This document shows, piece after piece, positions 63,681 to 64,000 of a stretch of 64,000 nucleotides of DNA. Position 1 is the stretch's first letter; the number at the start of each line of letters is the position of its first letter. A program made the translations under genes and the position numbers. The stretch lies in contig CP036272.1 of NCBI GenBank assembly GCA_007745635.1, forward strand, positions 404,089 to 468,088. Reading direction: 5' to 3'. The notes under the pieces are model-generated. The model ran no database searches. It had not been told where the DNA came from and worked only from the letters and a program-made list of their open reading frames with translations. This DNA comes from Stieleria bergensis. GTDB taxonomy: Bacteria > Planctomycetota > Planctomycetia > Pirellulales > Pirellulaceae.

Positions 63681-64000
63681 GGAAAGCAGGGCATCGGTGT
63701 TTGTAAGTAGTTGGGAGGGATGATGAATCCTAGCGTCTCGCAACAGGGTGCGAGCGGGGATGAAACCGCCGTCACGACCGTCCGTGTTTGCTTGTTGACT
63801 TTGGGGTTGGCAGGCGGGATTCCTCGCGTGGTTTCTGAAGGTTGTTGCAACTCATGCTGGCGGTCGGGGTTGAGTTGCAATGTGGGTTGTTCTGTCGCGG
63901 TGCGAATGCCGCTTGTGATGTCCGTATGATTTTGCGTCGCAGTGTGGTGTATCATTTCTTTCACGGGGACAGTCCCGCGCCTCTCATTTCGTCGGATTGC
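63681..64000. other. Right-end noncoding stretch
   Basis: No gene is supported. TTGCAACTC (63845-63853) and GAGTTGCAA (63872-63880) form a 9-pair stem with an 18-base loop. A third REP-like palindrome is near the end. The next gene, if any, starts outside the window. Confidence 0.5.
63960..63976. repeat. Third REP-like palindrome
   Basis: TTCAC followed by GGGGACAGTCCC (63965-63976) repeats the core of the two elements beside the RAYT gene, 30 kb away and with no local transposase. It therefore suggests mobilisation in trans. Confidence 0.65.

Noticed and set aside
63711..63929. Small plus-strand frame at the right end
   Set aside because: Overlaps an inverted repeat and has no domain or convincing start.

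Overview
The window reads as chromosome of a planctomycete, most likely a Rhodopirellula-like member of the Pirellulaceae. Pointers are a prepilin-type DUF1559 protein, DUF3299-type proteins with a CCFG motif, an SHD1/WD40 protein, an ECF sigma gene coupled to a giant alpha-2-macroglobulin, long single-strand gene runs, moderately GC-rich DNA and few strong Shine-Dalgarno sites. No species assignment is possible from sequence reading alone. I see no rRNA, tRNA or CRISPR array. Layout: 1-3.8 kb holds the end of a metallophosphoesterase gene and a lipid A pair (lpxD-lpxI). A 1.4 kb gene-free stretch then precedes a primary-type sigma-70 gene and a TPR/glycosyltransferase-like gene (5.2-8.2 kb). 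A minus-strand group of three membrane-anchored Cys-motif proteins fills 8.2-11.5 kb. From 11.9 to 15.7 kb come a small secreted protein, a degenerate NtrC-like regulator, a small overlapping ORF, a structured noncoding region and a LuxR-type regulator whose receiver lacks the phospho-acceptor Asp. From 15.8 to 23.5 kb lie a POT transporter with a pseudopilin-like insert, an RND/MMPL transporter and two convergent glycosyltransferase-type genes. A nine-gene chemotaxis cluster follows, all on the minus strand (23.9-32.8 kb): cheA, cheW, an MCP gene, cheY, cheB, cheR, cheX, a second cheY and a CheC/CheX-like gene. Gene order matches a phosphorelay with adaptation enzymes and a CheX-type phosphatase sink. 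Next is a REP-associated tyrosine transposase with REP-like palindromes (33.0-34.5 kb), a PaaK-like ligase, the DUF1559 protein, an esterase, a DinB-like protein and the overlapping obg-coaX pair (to 41.7 kb). The rest contains a Pro/Glu-repeat membrane protein, a 2-hydroxyacid dehydrogenase, an ArgE-type deacetylase, a Trm112-like protein, an unannotated trypsin-like protein, a 1299-residue AsmA-like protein, the ECF sigma/A2M pair, a coiled-coil secreted protein, rnhA and the SHD1/WD40 protein. Two themes run across the window. First, short perfect tandem repeats (13-19 bp) occur both in gaps and in frame inside genes (20.8, 23.7, 24.5, 40.8, 43.0, 46.6 and 52.8 kb). Second, several signalling proteins keep the fold but lose catalytic residues (12.4 and 15.0 kb). 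The most novel candidates are the anti-sigma-like/A2M fusion, the POT transporter with a pseudopilin-like extracytoplasmic domain, the structured region at 14.54-14.90 kb, and the trypsin-like protein at 47.7 kb.
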